A stretch of DNA of 64,000 bases from Polynucleobacter sp. KF022 (GCF_027924105.1 NZ_AP026972.1:1550001-1614000), one strand, 5' to 3'. Numbered from the stretch's first letter, positions 53,303 through 62,477 are shown. A program made the numbers and translations. The notes: generated from the letters alone by a model not told the origin.

Positions 53303-55162
53303 ATGAATCGCTACCCTCTCTGGAAATATCTAGTCATCGCTGTTGCATTACTCATCGGTGGACTATATTCATTACCTAATTTCTATGGTGAGGCTCCAGC
53401 GGTTCAAGTCTCGTCTGCCAAGCCAACCATCAAGGTTGATTTGGCAACGCAGGCTCGTGTAGAAAAAATTCTGACTGAAGCTAGCATCAATAACACTGGC
53501 CTCTTCTTTGAAGTTGCTGGAAATGTAGGCTCTATTAAAGTTCGCTTTAACAACACTGATGTTCAACTTCGCGCTCGCGATCTCTTGCAGCAGAAATTGA
53601 ATGTTGATCAAAATGATCCGAATTACACCGTCGCCCTAAATTTGCTATCAAATACTCCAGGCTGGTTAAATGCCATCAATGCATTGCCAATGCCATTGGG
53701 TCTTGACTTACGTGGTGGCGTGTACTTCCTACTCCAAGTGGATATGAAGGGTGCGGTACAAAAGAAAGTAACGTCCCTAGCAACAGATATTCGCACTCAA
53801 TTGCGTGATAAGAATATTCGTCACCAAGGTATTGAGCGTGGCACCGACTCCATCTCCATTAACTTTGGCAGCATTGCAGATGCTGATGTGGCTCGTTCCG
53901 TATTAATGACAAGTCAGCCCGACTTGATCTGGCAAGTGAAACCAAGCGGCCTTTCTCCAAAGCTGGTTGGTGAATTTAAACCAGCCTCTTTAAAAGAAAT
54001 TCAAGACAATGCGGTTAAGCAAAATATTGTCACGTTGAATAAACGTGTAAATGAACTTGCCGTTAAAGAACCGGTCATTCAACAGCAAGGCGCTGAACGT
54101 ATTGTGGTGCAACTGCCTGGCGTACAAGATACGGCGCGCGCAAAAGATATTATTGGTCGAACCGCTACTCTTGAGTCACGCTTAGCTGACCCACTTGTAT
54201 CTACTATTGCCCTTGGTGAAACACCTCCTCCAGGGATGGACACTTTCCGCTTTGGTGAAAACCGCTTAGGCGTATTTAAAAAATCAGTGATTTTTAGTGG
54301 CGATCGTATTACTGATGCAAGTGCCGGCTTTGATCAAAACCAACGTCCTGCAGTCAACATCTCTCTAGATGCTGCTGGTGGTCGCGTCATGCAAGAAGTC
54401 ACCCGCGAAAATATTGGCAAACCAATGGGCATGATCTTGTTTGAAAAAGGCAAAGGCGAGGTACTTACTATTGCCACCATTCAAAGTGAATTTGGCTCTA
54501 AATTTCAGATTACTGGTCAACCTACAACCGAGAGCGCTAACGACTTAGCCCTTCTGTTGCGTGCCGGCTCATTGGCGGCCCCAATGGAAATCATTGAAGA
54601 ACGCACCATCGGACCAAGCTTGGGCGCAGAAAACATTGAGAAGGGCTTTAAGTCTCTCTTAATTGGTTTTGGTGCAATTGCTATTTTTATGATGTCTTAC
54701 TATCTCTTGTTTGGCACCTTCTCCGTTGTGGCATTGGCAGTGAATTTACTTTTGCTTATCTCGGTGTTATCGATGCTACAAGCCACACTCACATTGCCAG
54801 GCATCGCGGCGATGGCATTGGCCCTCGGTATGGCGATTGACTCTAACGTATTGATTAATGAACGTATTCGAGAAGAGTTACGCAATGGTGCTTATCCACA
54901 AACGGCCATCTCTGTAGGCTTCGATAAAGCCTGGGCAACCATTCTGGACTCGAACGTAACCACCTTGATTGCTGGTTTAGCCCTATTAGCTTTTGGCTCA
55001 GGCCCTATCAAAGGATTCGCAGTAGTTCACTGCTTAGGTATTCTGACTTCAATGTTCTCGGCTGTCTTCTTCTCGCGTGGCCTTGTCAACCTTTGGTACG
55101 GCAGACATAAGAAGATTCAAAAACTCGCTATCGGCCAAGTTTGGCGCCCACAGGAGAAATAA
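53303..55162 (+). CDS. secD: Protein translocase subunit SecD
   Basis: RND-type inner-membrane protein that uses the proton gradient to pull secreted proteins across the membrane. It is 619 aa: one N-terminal membrane helix (about residues 8-26), a large periplasmic region with LGLDLRGGVYFLLQVD, and five C-terminal helices with IGPSLGAENIEKG and MALALGMAIDSNVLINERIREE in part. It is followed by secF after 3 bases. Confidence 0.97.
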   Translation: MNRYPLWKYLVIAVALLIGGLYSLPNFYGEAPAVQVSSAKPTIKVDLATQARVEKILTEASINNTGLFFEVAGNVGSIKVRFNNTDVQLRARDLLQQKLNVDQNDPNYTVALNLLSNTPGWLNAINALPMPLGLDLRGGVYFLLQVDMKGAVQKKVTSLATDIRTQLRDKNIRHQGIERGTDSISINFGSIADADVARSVLMTSQPDLIWQVKPSGLSPKLVGEFKPASLKEIQDNAVKQNIVTLNKRVNELAVKEPVIQQQGAERIVVQLPGVQDTARAKDIIGRTATLESRLADPLVSTIALGETPPPGMDTFRFGENRLGVFKKSVIFSGDRITDASAGFDQNQRPAVNISLDAAGGRVMQEVTRENIGKPMGMILFEKGKGEVLTIATIQSEFGSKFQITGQPTTESANDLALLLRAGSLAAPMEIIEERTIGPSLGAENIEKGFKSLLIGFGAIAIFMMSYYLLFGTFSVVALAVNLLLLISVLSMLQATLTLPGIAAMALALGMAIDSNVLINERIREELRNGAYPQTAISVGFDKAWATILDSNVTTLIAGLALLAFGSGPIKGFAVVHCLGILTSMFSAVFFSRGLVNLWYGRHKKIQKLAIGQVWRPQEK

Positions 55163-55165
55163 GCC

Positions 55166-56140
55166 ATGGAATTTTTCCGTATTAAAAAAGATATTCCTTT
55201 TATGCGCCATGCATTGGCGCTCAATGCAATTTCTTTAATTACCTTTTTAGCAGCAGTCTTTTTCCTCTGGCATAACGGCCTACACCTCTCCATCGAATTT
55301 ACTGGTGGTACGGTCATGGAAGTCAGCTATCCACAAACTGCACCGCTAGATTCGATTCGCTCTAAAGTTGAGAAACTTGGCTACGCAGATACGCAGATTC
55401 AGAACTTTGGTAGCTCGCGCGATGTCATGATTCGCCTACCTTTGCAAAAAGATGCTGAAGGTAAGCTAATCTCATCAGCCGATCAAAGTAATGCGGTGAT
55501 GCAGGCATTAGATCCCGCCAATACTGGCGTGAAACTTCAACGCGTCGAATTTGTTGGTCCGCAAGTGGGTCAAGAGCTCGCATTTGATGGCATTAAGGCT
55601 TTGATCTTTGTGATCATTGGCATTGTTGTGTACCTATCCTTCCGCTTTGAGTGGAAATTTGCGCTTGCAGGCATCATTGCAAACTTGCATGACATTGTCA
55701 TCATCTTGGGTTTCTTTGCCTTCTTCCAGTGGGAGTTTTCTCTGTCGGTATTGGCAGCAGTCCTAGCGGTTCTCGGCTACTCAGTAAACGAATCTGTGGT
55801 GATCTTTGACCGTATCCGGGAAAACTTCCGCAAATACCGCAAGATGAACACCCGCGAGATTATTGATAATGCAATTACTAGCACGATCAGCCGTACTGTT
55901 ATTACCCACGGCAGTACTGAGATGATGGTTTTGGCAATGCTCATTTTCGGCGGTCCAACGCTCTTTTACTTTGCCTTGGCACTGACAATTGGTATTTTGT
56001 TCGGCATCTACTCCTCAGTCTTCGTTGCCGCAGCACTAGCAATGTGGCTTGGTGTTACTCGCGAAGATTTGGTGAAAGGCGATAAAAAGCCAGATGATGA
56101 AGCTCGTAAAGACGACCCTAACTACGGGGCGCGGGTTTAA
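55166..56140 (+). CDS. secF: Protein translocase subunit SecF
   Basis: Partner of SecD in the SecDF-YajC complex. It is 324 aa with six membrane helices; helix 1 is followed by the family motif IEFTGGTVMEVSYP, and the C-terminal block has GYSVNESVVIFDRIRENFRKY in part and TSTISRTVITHGSTEMMVLAM in part. Its stop codon TAA shares the sequence TTAA with the waaA stop on the other strand. Confidence 0.97.
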   Translation: MEFFRIKKDIPFMRHALALNAISLITFLAAVFFLWHNGLHLSIEFTGGTVMEVSYPQTAPLDSIRSKVEKLGYADTQIQNFGSSRDVMIRLPLQKDAEGKLISSADQSNAVMQALDPANTGVKLQRVEFVGPQVGQELAFDGIKALIFVIIGIVVYLSFRFEWKFALAGIIANLHDIVIILGFFAFFQWEFSLSVLAAVLAVLGYSVNESVVIFDRIRENFRKYRKMNTREIIDNAITSTISRTVITHGSTEMMVLAMLIFGGPTLFYFALALTIGILFGIYSSVFVAAALAMWLGVTREDLVKGDKKPDDEARKDDPNYGARV

Positions 56141-57498
56141 GTCAGTAGTTGAGTTTGTTGATCAAGTGCAACTAAGATTTTCTTAGTTGCGCCTTGATGT
56201 TTCACTGAGTATGCCTTCGCCGCTTCGCTCATTCTTCTAAGCTCAGCCGTATTTAAGAGCAACTCTTTCAAAGATTCCATTAGGGCAATTGGTTCGGTTA
56301 ATAATAACTCGCCCTTGACTCGCTTAGCTGCCCCACTATCAATCGCATCCAAAGCTGCCTGCTGAAAGTTATAAGTATGCTCGCCTAATAAAACAGGGCA
56401 CCCAGCTGCACACGCCTCAATGAGGTTTTGACCACCAAAAGGAAGCAGACTTCCGCCCATTAATACCAAGTCAGAAGCACTGTAATACATTGGCATCTCA
56501 CCCATGGAATCACCTAAGACAATATCTACCCCTGCACATTCGCTTGGGATACCTGACCACTCACTACGCCTGCGAAACTTTAAACCGGTAGCGCCAATTT
56601 GATCCGCTACTTCTGCAAATCGCTCTGGATGCCGCGGCACCAAACATAGCAAGGGTGGGATTTCAAAAGGATGATTTAGCAGTAAATCTTTCCATGCCCT
56701 CAGAATGATGGCCTCTTCCCCATCACGCGTGCTAGCAGCACATACCATCAAGCGTTGGCTGGAATGCAACTCAAACTGCCAAACCTTACCTTGCTCTACG
56801 AGAGCGGAATCCAAAGGAACATCAAACTTTAGGTTGCCGACTATCTGCACATTCTTCACACCTAAACTGAGATAACGCTGGGAGTCAAACTCGGTTTGCG
56901 CCAAGACACCAGCAAAGGCCTGAAATAAAGCGCGTCCCGCCTTACCAAATCGATTGACGCGTCGTGCGCTACGCTCTGATAAGCGAGCATTGACTAAAAA
57001 GAGGGGTAAGCCAATCTTTTTGCAGCGAAAGACAACCGTTGGCCAAGCTTCAGTCTCCATAAAAAGACCTAGCTTTGGTTTAAAGGTCTTCAAGAAATGC
57101 TCTACAGCCCAACAAATATCATATGGCAAATAGACTTGTCGAATCTGTCCCGTTGCAATCTCATTTGAAAATAATTGTTTACCAGTCCGACGCCCATTCA
57201 AAGTCATATGGGTGAGTAGAATGGATTCGCCTTTGGCCAGATAAGCTTCAATTAAAGGTTGTGCTGCCCTGGTTTCACCCACAGATACCGCATGAATCCA
57301 AATTGATCTCTGCGTAATGGGCTTGCTATAACCAAATCCTAATCGCTCCGGAATGTGATGCAAGTAGGAGAAGGCATGACGAGCACGCCATGCCAGACGA
57401 ATAAAAGCCAATGGCAATAAGAGATGCCATAGCAGTTGATAAACAGCAAACCAGATCCGAGGACGCGCCCCGTACTCTGAATTGGTAGTCAAACTCAC
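56137..57498 (-). CDS. waaA: 3-deoxy-D-manno-octulosonic acid transferase
   Basis: Attaches Kdo to lipid A, starting the lipopolysaccharide core. It is 453 aa, family GT30, with an N-terminal membrane anchor region, WIHAVSVGETRAAQPLI, FMETEAWPTVVFRCKKIGLPL in part, and the C-terminal donor-site GGSLLPFGGQNLIEACAAGCPV in part. The start is GTG and overlaps the purB stop by 4 bases (GTGA). The presence of waaA shows a Gram-negative outer membrane. Confidence 0.95.
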   Translation of the reverse strand: MSLTTNSEYGARPRIWFAVYQLLWHLLLPLAFIRLAWRARHAFSYLHHIPERLGFGYSKPITQRSIWIHAVSVGETRAAQPLIEAYLAKGESILLTHMTLNGRRTGKQLFSNEIATGQIRQVYLPYDICWAVEHFLKTFKPKLGLFMETEAWPTVVFRCKKIGLPLFLVNARLSERSARRVNRFGKAGRALFQAFAGVLAQTEFDSQRYLSLGVKNVQIVGNLKFDVPLDSALVEQGKVWQFELHSSQRLMVCAASTRDGEEAIILRAWKDLLLNHPFEIPPLLCLVPRHPERFAEVADQIGATGLKFRRRSEWSGIPSECAGVDIVLGDSMGEMPMYYSASDLVLMGGSLLPFGGQNLIEACAAGCPVLLGEHTYNFQQAALDAIDSGAAKRVKGELLLTEPIALMESLKELLLNTAELRRMSEAAKAYSVKHQGATKKILVALDQQTQLLT

Positions 57499-58874
57499 TT
57501 TTTCAGACGTTCGGTCAACTCGACCGCCTTACCCAAATAGGAAGATGGGGTCATCTCCAACAAACGCACTTTTGCATCTTCAGGAATCTTCAAGCCGCGG
57601 ATAAAGCTTTGTAAATCCGCCTGATTGATACCTTTACCACGAGTCAATTCTTTTAATTGCTCGTACGGGTTCTCGATGCCGTAACGACGCATGACAGTCT
57701 GCACAGGCTCAGCTAATACTTCCCAACATGCATCCAAATCAGCAGCAATCGCTGCGAGATTAACCTCTAGCTTACCAAGCCCACGCAAAGCGCTGTCATA
57801 GGCCAATACACTGTGTCCAAAGGCTGGGCCCAAATTACGCAATACAGTGGAATCAGTAAGGTCGCGTTGCCAACGAGAGATTGGTAATTTTTCCGCAAGG
57901 TGACGTAGCAATGCGTTAGCAACCCCCAAGTTACCTTCTGAATTTTCAAAGTCAATTGGATTGACCTTGTGCGGCATAGTTGATGAGCCAATCTCGCCCG
58001 CCTTAGTGCGCTGCTTGAAATACCCAACAGAAATGTAGGCCCAGAAGTCACGATCCATATCCAAGAGAATCGTATTGGCACGAGCAATCGCATCAAAAAG
58101 TTGCGCCATACCATCGTGCGGCTCAATTTGAATAGTGTATGGATTGAAGGTCAAACCTAAACGCTTTTCCACTACGTTCTTGGAGAAATTTTCCCAGTCA
58201 AAATCAGGGTAAGCGGACAAGTGGGCATTGTAGTTACCAACCGCACCATTCATCTTCCCCAATAGCGGAACAGCAGCAATCGCATCAATCGCACGCTCTA
58301 GACGCTTTGCAATATTTGCAATTTCTTTTCCAAGAGTACTTGGTGAAGCAGGTTGGCCATGGGTGCGAGATAGCAAAGGCACTTTAGCGTGCTCAAGTGC
58401 CAAGTCAGTAAGAACGGAAAGTACCATGCGAAGTTGTGGCAAGAGCACTTCATCGCGTGCGCCGCGCAACATCAAACCATGCGAAGTGTTATTGATATCT
58501 TCAGAAGTGCAAGCAAAATGAATGAACTCACTAGCTACTAATAAATCAGGGCGTCCAGCTACTTTTTCTTTTAAGAAATATTCAACCGCTTTAACGTCAT
58601 GGTTAGTAACAGCTTCAATATCTTTGATCCGCTGCGCATCGGCATCAGAGAAGTTCTCAGGTAGAGATAACAAAAAGGCTTCATCAGCGGCATTAATTTT
58701 TGGCACATCAGGAAGACCAGCGGCAGCTAAAGCTAATAGCCAATGAATTTCCACAAACACACGCTGACGCATAAAAGCCGCCTCAGAAAGCCAAGGACGC
58801 AAAGCATCCAGTTTTCCGGCATAACGGCCATCCAGAGGGGAAAGAGCATTAAGGGTAGAAAGCGGCTGACTCAC
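57495..58874 (-). CDS. purB: Adenylosuccinate lyase
   Basis: Removes fumarate in two purine steps: SAICAR to AICAR, and adenylosuccinate to AMP. It is 459 aa from the GTG at 58874, the family norm; a longer frame to 58946 would add 24 residues with no family match. Blocks are LSPLDGRYAGKLDALRPW, HFACTSEDINNTSHGLMLR in part, LLSRTHGQPASPSTLGKEIAN in part, and the signature GSSTMPHKVNPIDFENSEGN in part with the catalytic Ser region. An AAGG site precedes the GTG. Confidence 0.95.
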   Translation of the reverse strand: MSQPLSTLNALSPLDGRYAGKLDALRPWLSEAAFMRQRVFVEIHWLLALAAAGLPDVPKINAADEAFLLSLPENFSDADAQRIKDIEAVTNHDVKAVEYFLKEKVAGRPDLLVASEFIHFACTSEDINNTSHGLMLRGARDEVLLPQLRMVLSVLTDLALEHAKVPLLSRTHGQPASPSTLGKEIANIAKRLERAIDAIAAVPLLGKMNGAVGNYNAHLSAYPDFDWENFSKNVVEKRLGLTFNPYTIQIEPHDGMAQLFDAIARANTILLDMDRDFWAYISVGYFKQRTKAGEIGSSTMPHKVNPIDFENSEGNLGVANALLRHLAEKLPISRWQRDLTDSTVLRNLGPAFGHSVLAYDSALRGLGKLEVNLAAIAADLDACWEVLAEPVQTVMRRYGIENPYEQLKELTRGKGINQADLQSFIRGLKIPEDAKVRLLEMTPSSYLGKAVELTERLKK

Positions 58875-58956
58875 GAATATTGCCTTTGCATTGAAGATGT
58901 CAATAAAAGCTAATTTTAATGCGTTTAGGAGTCCAGCAAACCTCAAATAGGATGGC

Positions 58957-58962
58957 TATACT
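58957..58962 (+). promoter_or_regulatory. Predicted -10 element of the GST gene (leaderless arrangement)
   Basis: TATACT ends 7 bases before the ATG at 58970, so the transcript would begin at or beside the start codon. Confidence 0.45.
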
Positions 58963-58969
58963 GGATCCC

Positions 58970-59584
58970 ATGAAACTTATCGGATCCCTCACTAGCCCCT
59001 ACGTACGTAAGGTACGTATTGTTTTTAACGAGAAAAAGGTCGATGTTGACCTCGAATTAGAGAATGTTTGGGCTGCAGATACCAAAATTAGCTCTACAAA
59101 CCCCCTAGGGAAGGTTCCTTGCCTGATTTCTGATGATGGGGAGACGATCTATGACTCCCGCGTCATAGCAGAATATGCTGACGGCCTAAGCCCTGTCAGC
59201 AAGCTCATCCCTGTCGATAACCGAGAACGGGCTGCGGTGAAGACCTGGGAAGCCCTGGCTGACGGAATTATGGATGCCGGTATTTTGGCTCGTTTAGAGC
59301 GTACCTTGCGCCCAGCAGAACAACAAAGCCAAGCTTGGTATGACCGCCAAATGGGTAAGATCGATGCCGCCCTTCGTGAAATGTCTGAGCAACTCGGCGA
59401 AAACACCTGGTGTCATGGCAATCAAATGACCTTGGCCGATATCGCCGTTGGTTGCGCCATTGGTTATTTATTGTTTCGCTTTCCTGAAGTGAAATGGCAG
59501 ACACAATATCCAAACCTAGATCGCCTGTATCAGAAACTAATGGAGCGACCTTCATTTATGGAAACAGTACCACCCGCTGCTTAA
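58970..59584 (+). CDS. Glutathione S-transferase family protein
   Basis: A 204-aa GST: thioredoxin-like N-terminal domain (MKLIGSLTSPYVRKVRIVF, with SNPLGKVP-like STNPLGKVPCLI and DSRVIAEY for glutathione binding) and an all-helical C-terminal domain (to the end, with TLADIAVGCAIGYL). It resembles the bacterial YibF/GstA-like group; the substrate is unknown. The start at 58970 fits the family N-terminus; an upstream frame extension is rejected. It is divergent from purB and ends at a bidirectional terminator. Confidence 0.93.
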   Translation: MKLIGSLTSPYVRKVRIVFNEKKVDVDLELENVWAADTKISSTNPLGKVPCLISDDGETIYDSRVIAEYADGLSPVSKLIPVDNRERAAVKTWEALADGIMDAGILARLERTLRPAEQQSQAWYDRQMGKIDAALREMSEQLGENTWCHGNQMTLADIAVGCAIGYLLFRFPEVKWQTQYPNLDRLYQKLMERPSFMETVPPAA

Positions 59585-59604
59585 ATAGCTGACTGCTTAA
59601 ATAA

Positions 59605-59634
59605 AAAATGCCAATCGCACTGATTGGCATTTTT
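59605..59634. terminator. Bidirectional intrinsic terminator between the GST gene and mnmA
   Basis: A 12-bp perfect stem (59605-59616 with 59622-59633) with a 5-base loop and T/A runs on both sides. It stops both convergent genes. Confidence 0.9.
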
Positions 59635-59658
59635 GTATCTATTTCTGGGCAATGCAAA

Positions 59659-60771
59659 TTATGCGGAAATAATTCCGCCACCCAAACATATCTCTCCGTC
59701 ATAAAGAACAGCTGATTGTCCGGGTGTCACTGCCCACTGTGCATCCGGAAAACTCAATTCAAAACTTTGCGCATCATTACCGGCGATTAAGGTGCAAGCT
59801 GAATCAGCTTGACGATAACGCGTCTTAGCGGAATAGCTTCCAGGTATTGGCGCTGTGCCAGATACCCAGCTAGCGTCCATTGCAGAAAGCTTGTGAGCCA
59901 ATAGCCATGGGTGCTCGTGGCCTTGAGCTACGTATAGGGTGTTATTTGGGATGTCTTTACGGGCAACATACCAAGCATCACCATTGCCATCCTGACTGCC
60001 GCCCAAACCAATGCCTTTGCGCTGACCTAAGGTAAAGAATGCTAAACCCATATGCTCGCCAACAGTCTTACCCTCTGGCGATTTAATGGGACCAGGTATA
60101 CGAGGTAAATAGCGGTTTAAAAATTCTCTAAAAGGGCGTTCACCAATAAAACAAATTCCAGTGGAATCTTTTTTCTTGGCGTTATGCAAACCAATTTTCT
60201 CGGCAATTTTTCTAACTTCCATCTTAGGAATTTCTCCCAGCGGAAACATGACGTTTGCTAATTGCTGCTGAGTTAAACGATGCAAGAAATAACTTTGATC
60301 TTTACTCGAATCAACCGCTTTCAATAACTGCACTTTTCCGCCCTCGTGATGCACGCGCGCATAGTGGCCTGTGGCAATCGCGTCAGCCCCCAAGCTCATG
60401 GCGTGATCTAAAAAAGCTTTGAACTTAATTTCAGCATTGCACAACACATCGGGATTAGGTGTTCGCCCTGCAGCGTATTCGCGCAAAAAATCAGCAAATA
60501 CACGTTCACGGTACTCAGCAGCGAAATTGACGGCCTCAACGTCTATGCCGATCATATCGGCCACAGAAACCACGTCTAGCCAGTCCTGGCGAGCAGAACA
60601 GTACTCGTCGTTGTCATCGTCCTCCCAATTCTTCATAAAAAGGCCAATAACTTCAAAGCCTTGTTCCTTGAGCATCCAGGCGGCAACCGACGAATCTACC
60701 CCTCCAGACATGCCAATAACGACTTTCTTGGTCTGGGGCGATGGGATTGCGGAAGAATTGAGCGGGATCAT
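59659..60771 (-). CDS. mnmA: tRNA-specific 2-thiouridylase
   Basis: Adds sulfur to U34 of the anticodons of tRNAs for Lys, Glu and Gln. It is 370 aa. The PP-loop is VIGMSGGVDSSVAAWML; the acidic NWEDDDNDEYCSARQDWLDV block with a catalytic Cys follows, then the second Cys in STGICFIGERPF, and LAFFTLGQRKGIGLGG. The start is the ATG at 60771; the TTG one codon upstream is not needed. It is divergent from pntAA. Confidence 0.96.
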   Translation of the reverse strand: MIPLNSSAIPSPQTKKVVIGMSGGVDSSVAAWMLKEQGFEVIGLFMKNWEDDDNDEYCSARQDWLDVVSVADMIGIDVEAVNFAAEYRERVFADFLREYAAGRTPNPDVLCNAEIKFKAFLDHAMSLGADAIATGHYARVHHEGGKVQLLKAVDSSKDQSYFLHRLTQQQLANVMFPLGEIPKMEVRKIAEKIGLHNAKKKDSTGICFIGERPFREFLNRYLPRIPGPIKSPEGKTVGEHMGLAFFTLGQRKGIGLGGSQDGNGDAWYVARKDIPNNTLYVAQGHEHPWLLAHKLSAMDASWVSGTAPIPGSYSAKTRYRQADSACTLIAGNDAQSFELSFPDAQWAVTPGQSAVLYDGEICLGGGIISA

Positions 60772-60875
60772 CAAAAAATGCGAGAATTCAATATAAGCTG
60801 GTATACCCCATTGTAGAAGCCTTAAAGAAAATTAGTGCAATTCTAAGTGGGTCTGAAGGGCTTTATGTATAAGGG

Positions 60876-60909
60876 TATGTATATATACGCAATTGCGTAT
60901 ATATACATA
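60876..60909. promoter_or_regulatory. 34-bp perfect nested palindrome upstream of pntAA
   Basis: Bases 60876-60909 form a perfect inverted repeat with 17-bp arms. Each arm contains the 10-bp palindrome GTATATATAC (60879-60888 and 60897-60906), and the two are separated by GCAATTGC, itself a palindrome. The two 10-bp sites are 18 bp centre to centre. It lies 40 bases before the pntAA start in the mnmA/pntAA divergent gap (60772-60949). It looks like an operator for a dimeric regulator, or a cruciform-forming site. Confidence 0.85.
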
Positions 60910-60949
60910 AAATAGATTTTTTGAAAAATTTTGCTTTTGGAGACATGCC

Positions 60950-62080
60950 ATGCGCATAGGAGTGCCACTGGAAACAAGGCCCGGGGAAACTCGAGTAGCC
61001 GCTACACCAGAAACCGTTAAAAAACTTATTGGTCAAGGTCATAGCGTCGTCATTCAAAAAGATGCCGGAGTAAAAGCCAGTCAACCCGACTCTGCGTATG
61101 AAGCTGTTGGTGCGACTATTGGTAGCGCAGCTGACGCATTTGGTGGTGAGATTGTTCTTAAGGTGCGCGCACCTGAGGCGGCTGAGCTTAAACAAATTAA
61201 GTCTGGCACCGTCCTCTTGGGTATGCTCGATCCATTTGATAACGACATGATTGCTGCGATGGCGGCTCAAGGTGTTACCGCATTCTCATTAGAAGCTGCA
61301 CCACGCACAACACGTGCACAAAGCATGGACGTCTTGTCTTCTCAGGCCAATATTGCTGGATACAAGGCCGTGATGGTTGCTGCTAATGAATATCAACGCT
61401 TCATGCCAATGCTCATGACTGCCGCGGGTACCGTTAAAGCAGCTCGCGTTCTGATCTTGGGCGCTGGTGTTGCTGGTCTACAAGCAATCGCTACTGCAAA
61501 GCGCCTTGGTGCTGTGATTGAAGCATCGGATGTTCGTCCTGCAGCTAAAGAACAAATTGAGTCTTTAGGTGCTAAGTTTGTTGACGTTCCCTATGAGACT
61601 GATGAAGAACGCGAAATTGCTCAAGGCGTTGGTGGTTATGCCCGTCCAATGCCTGAAGCTTGGATGAAGCGCCAAGCAGCATTAGTTGCTGAACGCGCAC
61701 AACAAGCAGACATCGTCATCACTACTGCATTGATCCCCGGACGTAAACCTCCTGTTCTATTGCACAGTGACACTGTGGCTAACATGAAACCAGGATCAAT
61801 CGTGATTGACTTAGCTGCAGGTAAAGGTGAGAACGGTTCTGGTAACTGCCCTTTAACTCAGGCAGATAAAGTGATTGATGTAAATGGCGTGAAGATTGTG
61901 GGCTATACCAATTTAGCTAGCATGGTTGCAGCAGATGCATCCGCTCTCTACTCACGTAACTTGCTCGACTTTATGAAGCTCATCGTGGATAAAGAAGCGA
62001 AGTTGGTAATTCCAACCGATGACGACATTGTCACCGCTTGCTTAATGTGCCGTGATGGCCAAGCCATTCGCAAGAATTAA
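60950..62080 (+). CDS. pntAA: NAD(P) transhydrogenase subunit alpha part 1
   Basis: NAD(H)-binding subunit of the proton-translocating transhydrogenase, which reduces NADP with NADH using the proton gradient. It is 376 aa and related to alanine dehydrogenase: MRIGVPLETRPGETRVAATP at the start, SSQANIAGYKAVM, and the nucleotide fold LILGAGVAGLQAIATAKRLGA in part. The membrane part is a separate gene (pntAB), the split form seen in many proteobacteria. GGAG lies 7 bases before the ATG. Confidence 0.95.
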   Translation: MRIGVPLETRPGETRVAATPETVKKLIGQGHSVVIQKDAGVKASQPDSAYEAVGATIGSAADAFGGEIVLKVRAPEAAELKQIKSGTVLLGMLDPFDNDMIAAMAAQGVTAFSLEAAPRTTRAQSMDVLSSQANIAGYKAVMVAANEYQRFMPMLMTAAGTVKAARVLILGAGVAGLQAIATAKRLGAVIEASDVRPAAKEQIESLGAKFVDVPYETDEEREIAQGVGGYARPMPEAWMKRQAALVAERAQQADIVITTALIPGRKPPVLLHSDTVANMKPGSIVIDLAAGKGENGSGNCPLTQADKVIDVNGVKIVGYTNLASMVAADASALYSRNLLDFMKLIVDKEAKLVIPTDDDIVTACLMCRDGQAIRKN

Positions 62081-62105
62081 TAGTAAAAAATACTAAGGAA
62101 ATATT

Positions 62106-62444
62106 ATGGATCTCGCTGCCTTTCAAAGCATCCTTACCGTTCAGAACATCACTGTGTTTGTGTTGGCTATTTTTGTTGGCTATCACGTAGTTTGGAACGT
62201 TACCCCTGCACTTCATACACCTCTTATGGCGGTAACCAATGCCATCTCCGGCATCATCATCGTTGGCGCATTGCTTCAAACTGAAGTCATCGGTGGCGAT
62301 GAAATTACCCTCACCAGCATCATTGGTGCAGTTGCTGTATTTCTCGCATCTATCAATATTTTTGGTGGATTTATGGTCACCCGTCGCATGCTTGAAATGT
62401 TCAAGAAAAAAGCCCCTAAGGCTGATGCGGCTGGAACTAAATAA
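62106..62444 (+). CDS. pntAB: NAD(P) transhydrogenase subunit alpha part 2
   Basis: Small membrane subunit of the transhydrogenase, forming part of the proton channel. It is 112 aa with three hydrophobic segments; FVLAIFVGYHVVWNVTPALHTPLMAVTNAISG in part is typical. A strong AAGGA ribosome site precedes the ATG. It lies between pntAA (25 bases) and pntB (33 bases) in one operon. Confidence 0.95.
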   Translation: MDLAAFQSILTVQNITVFVLAIFVGYHVVWNVTPALHTPLMAVTNAISGIIIVGALLQTEVIGGDEITLTSIIGAVAVFLASINIFGGFMVTRRMLEMFKKKAPKADAAGTK

Positions 62445-62477
62445 ACCTAGAACAAGACCTATATAGAGAACAAAACT

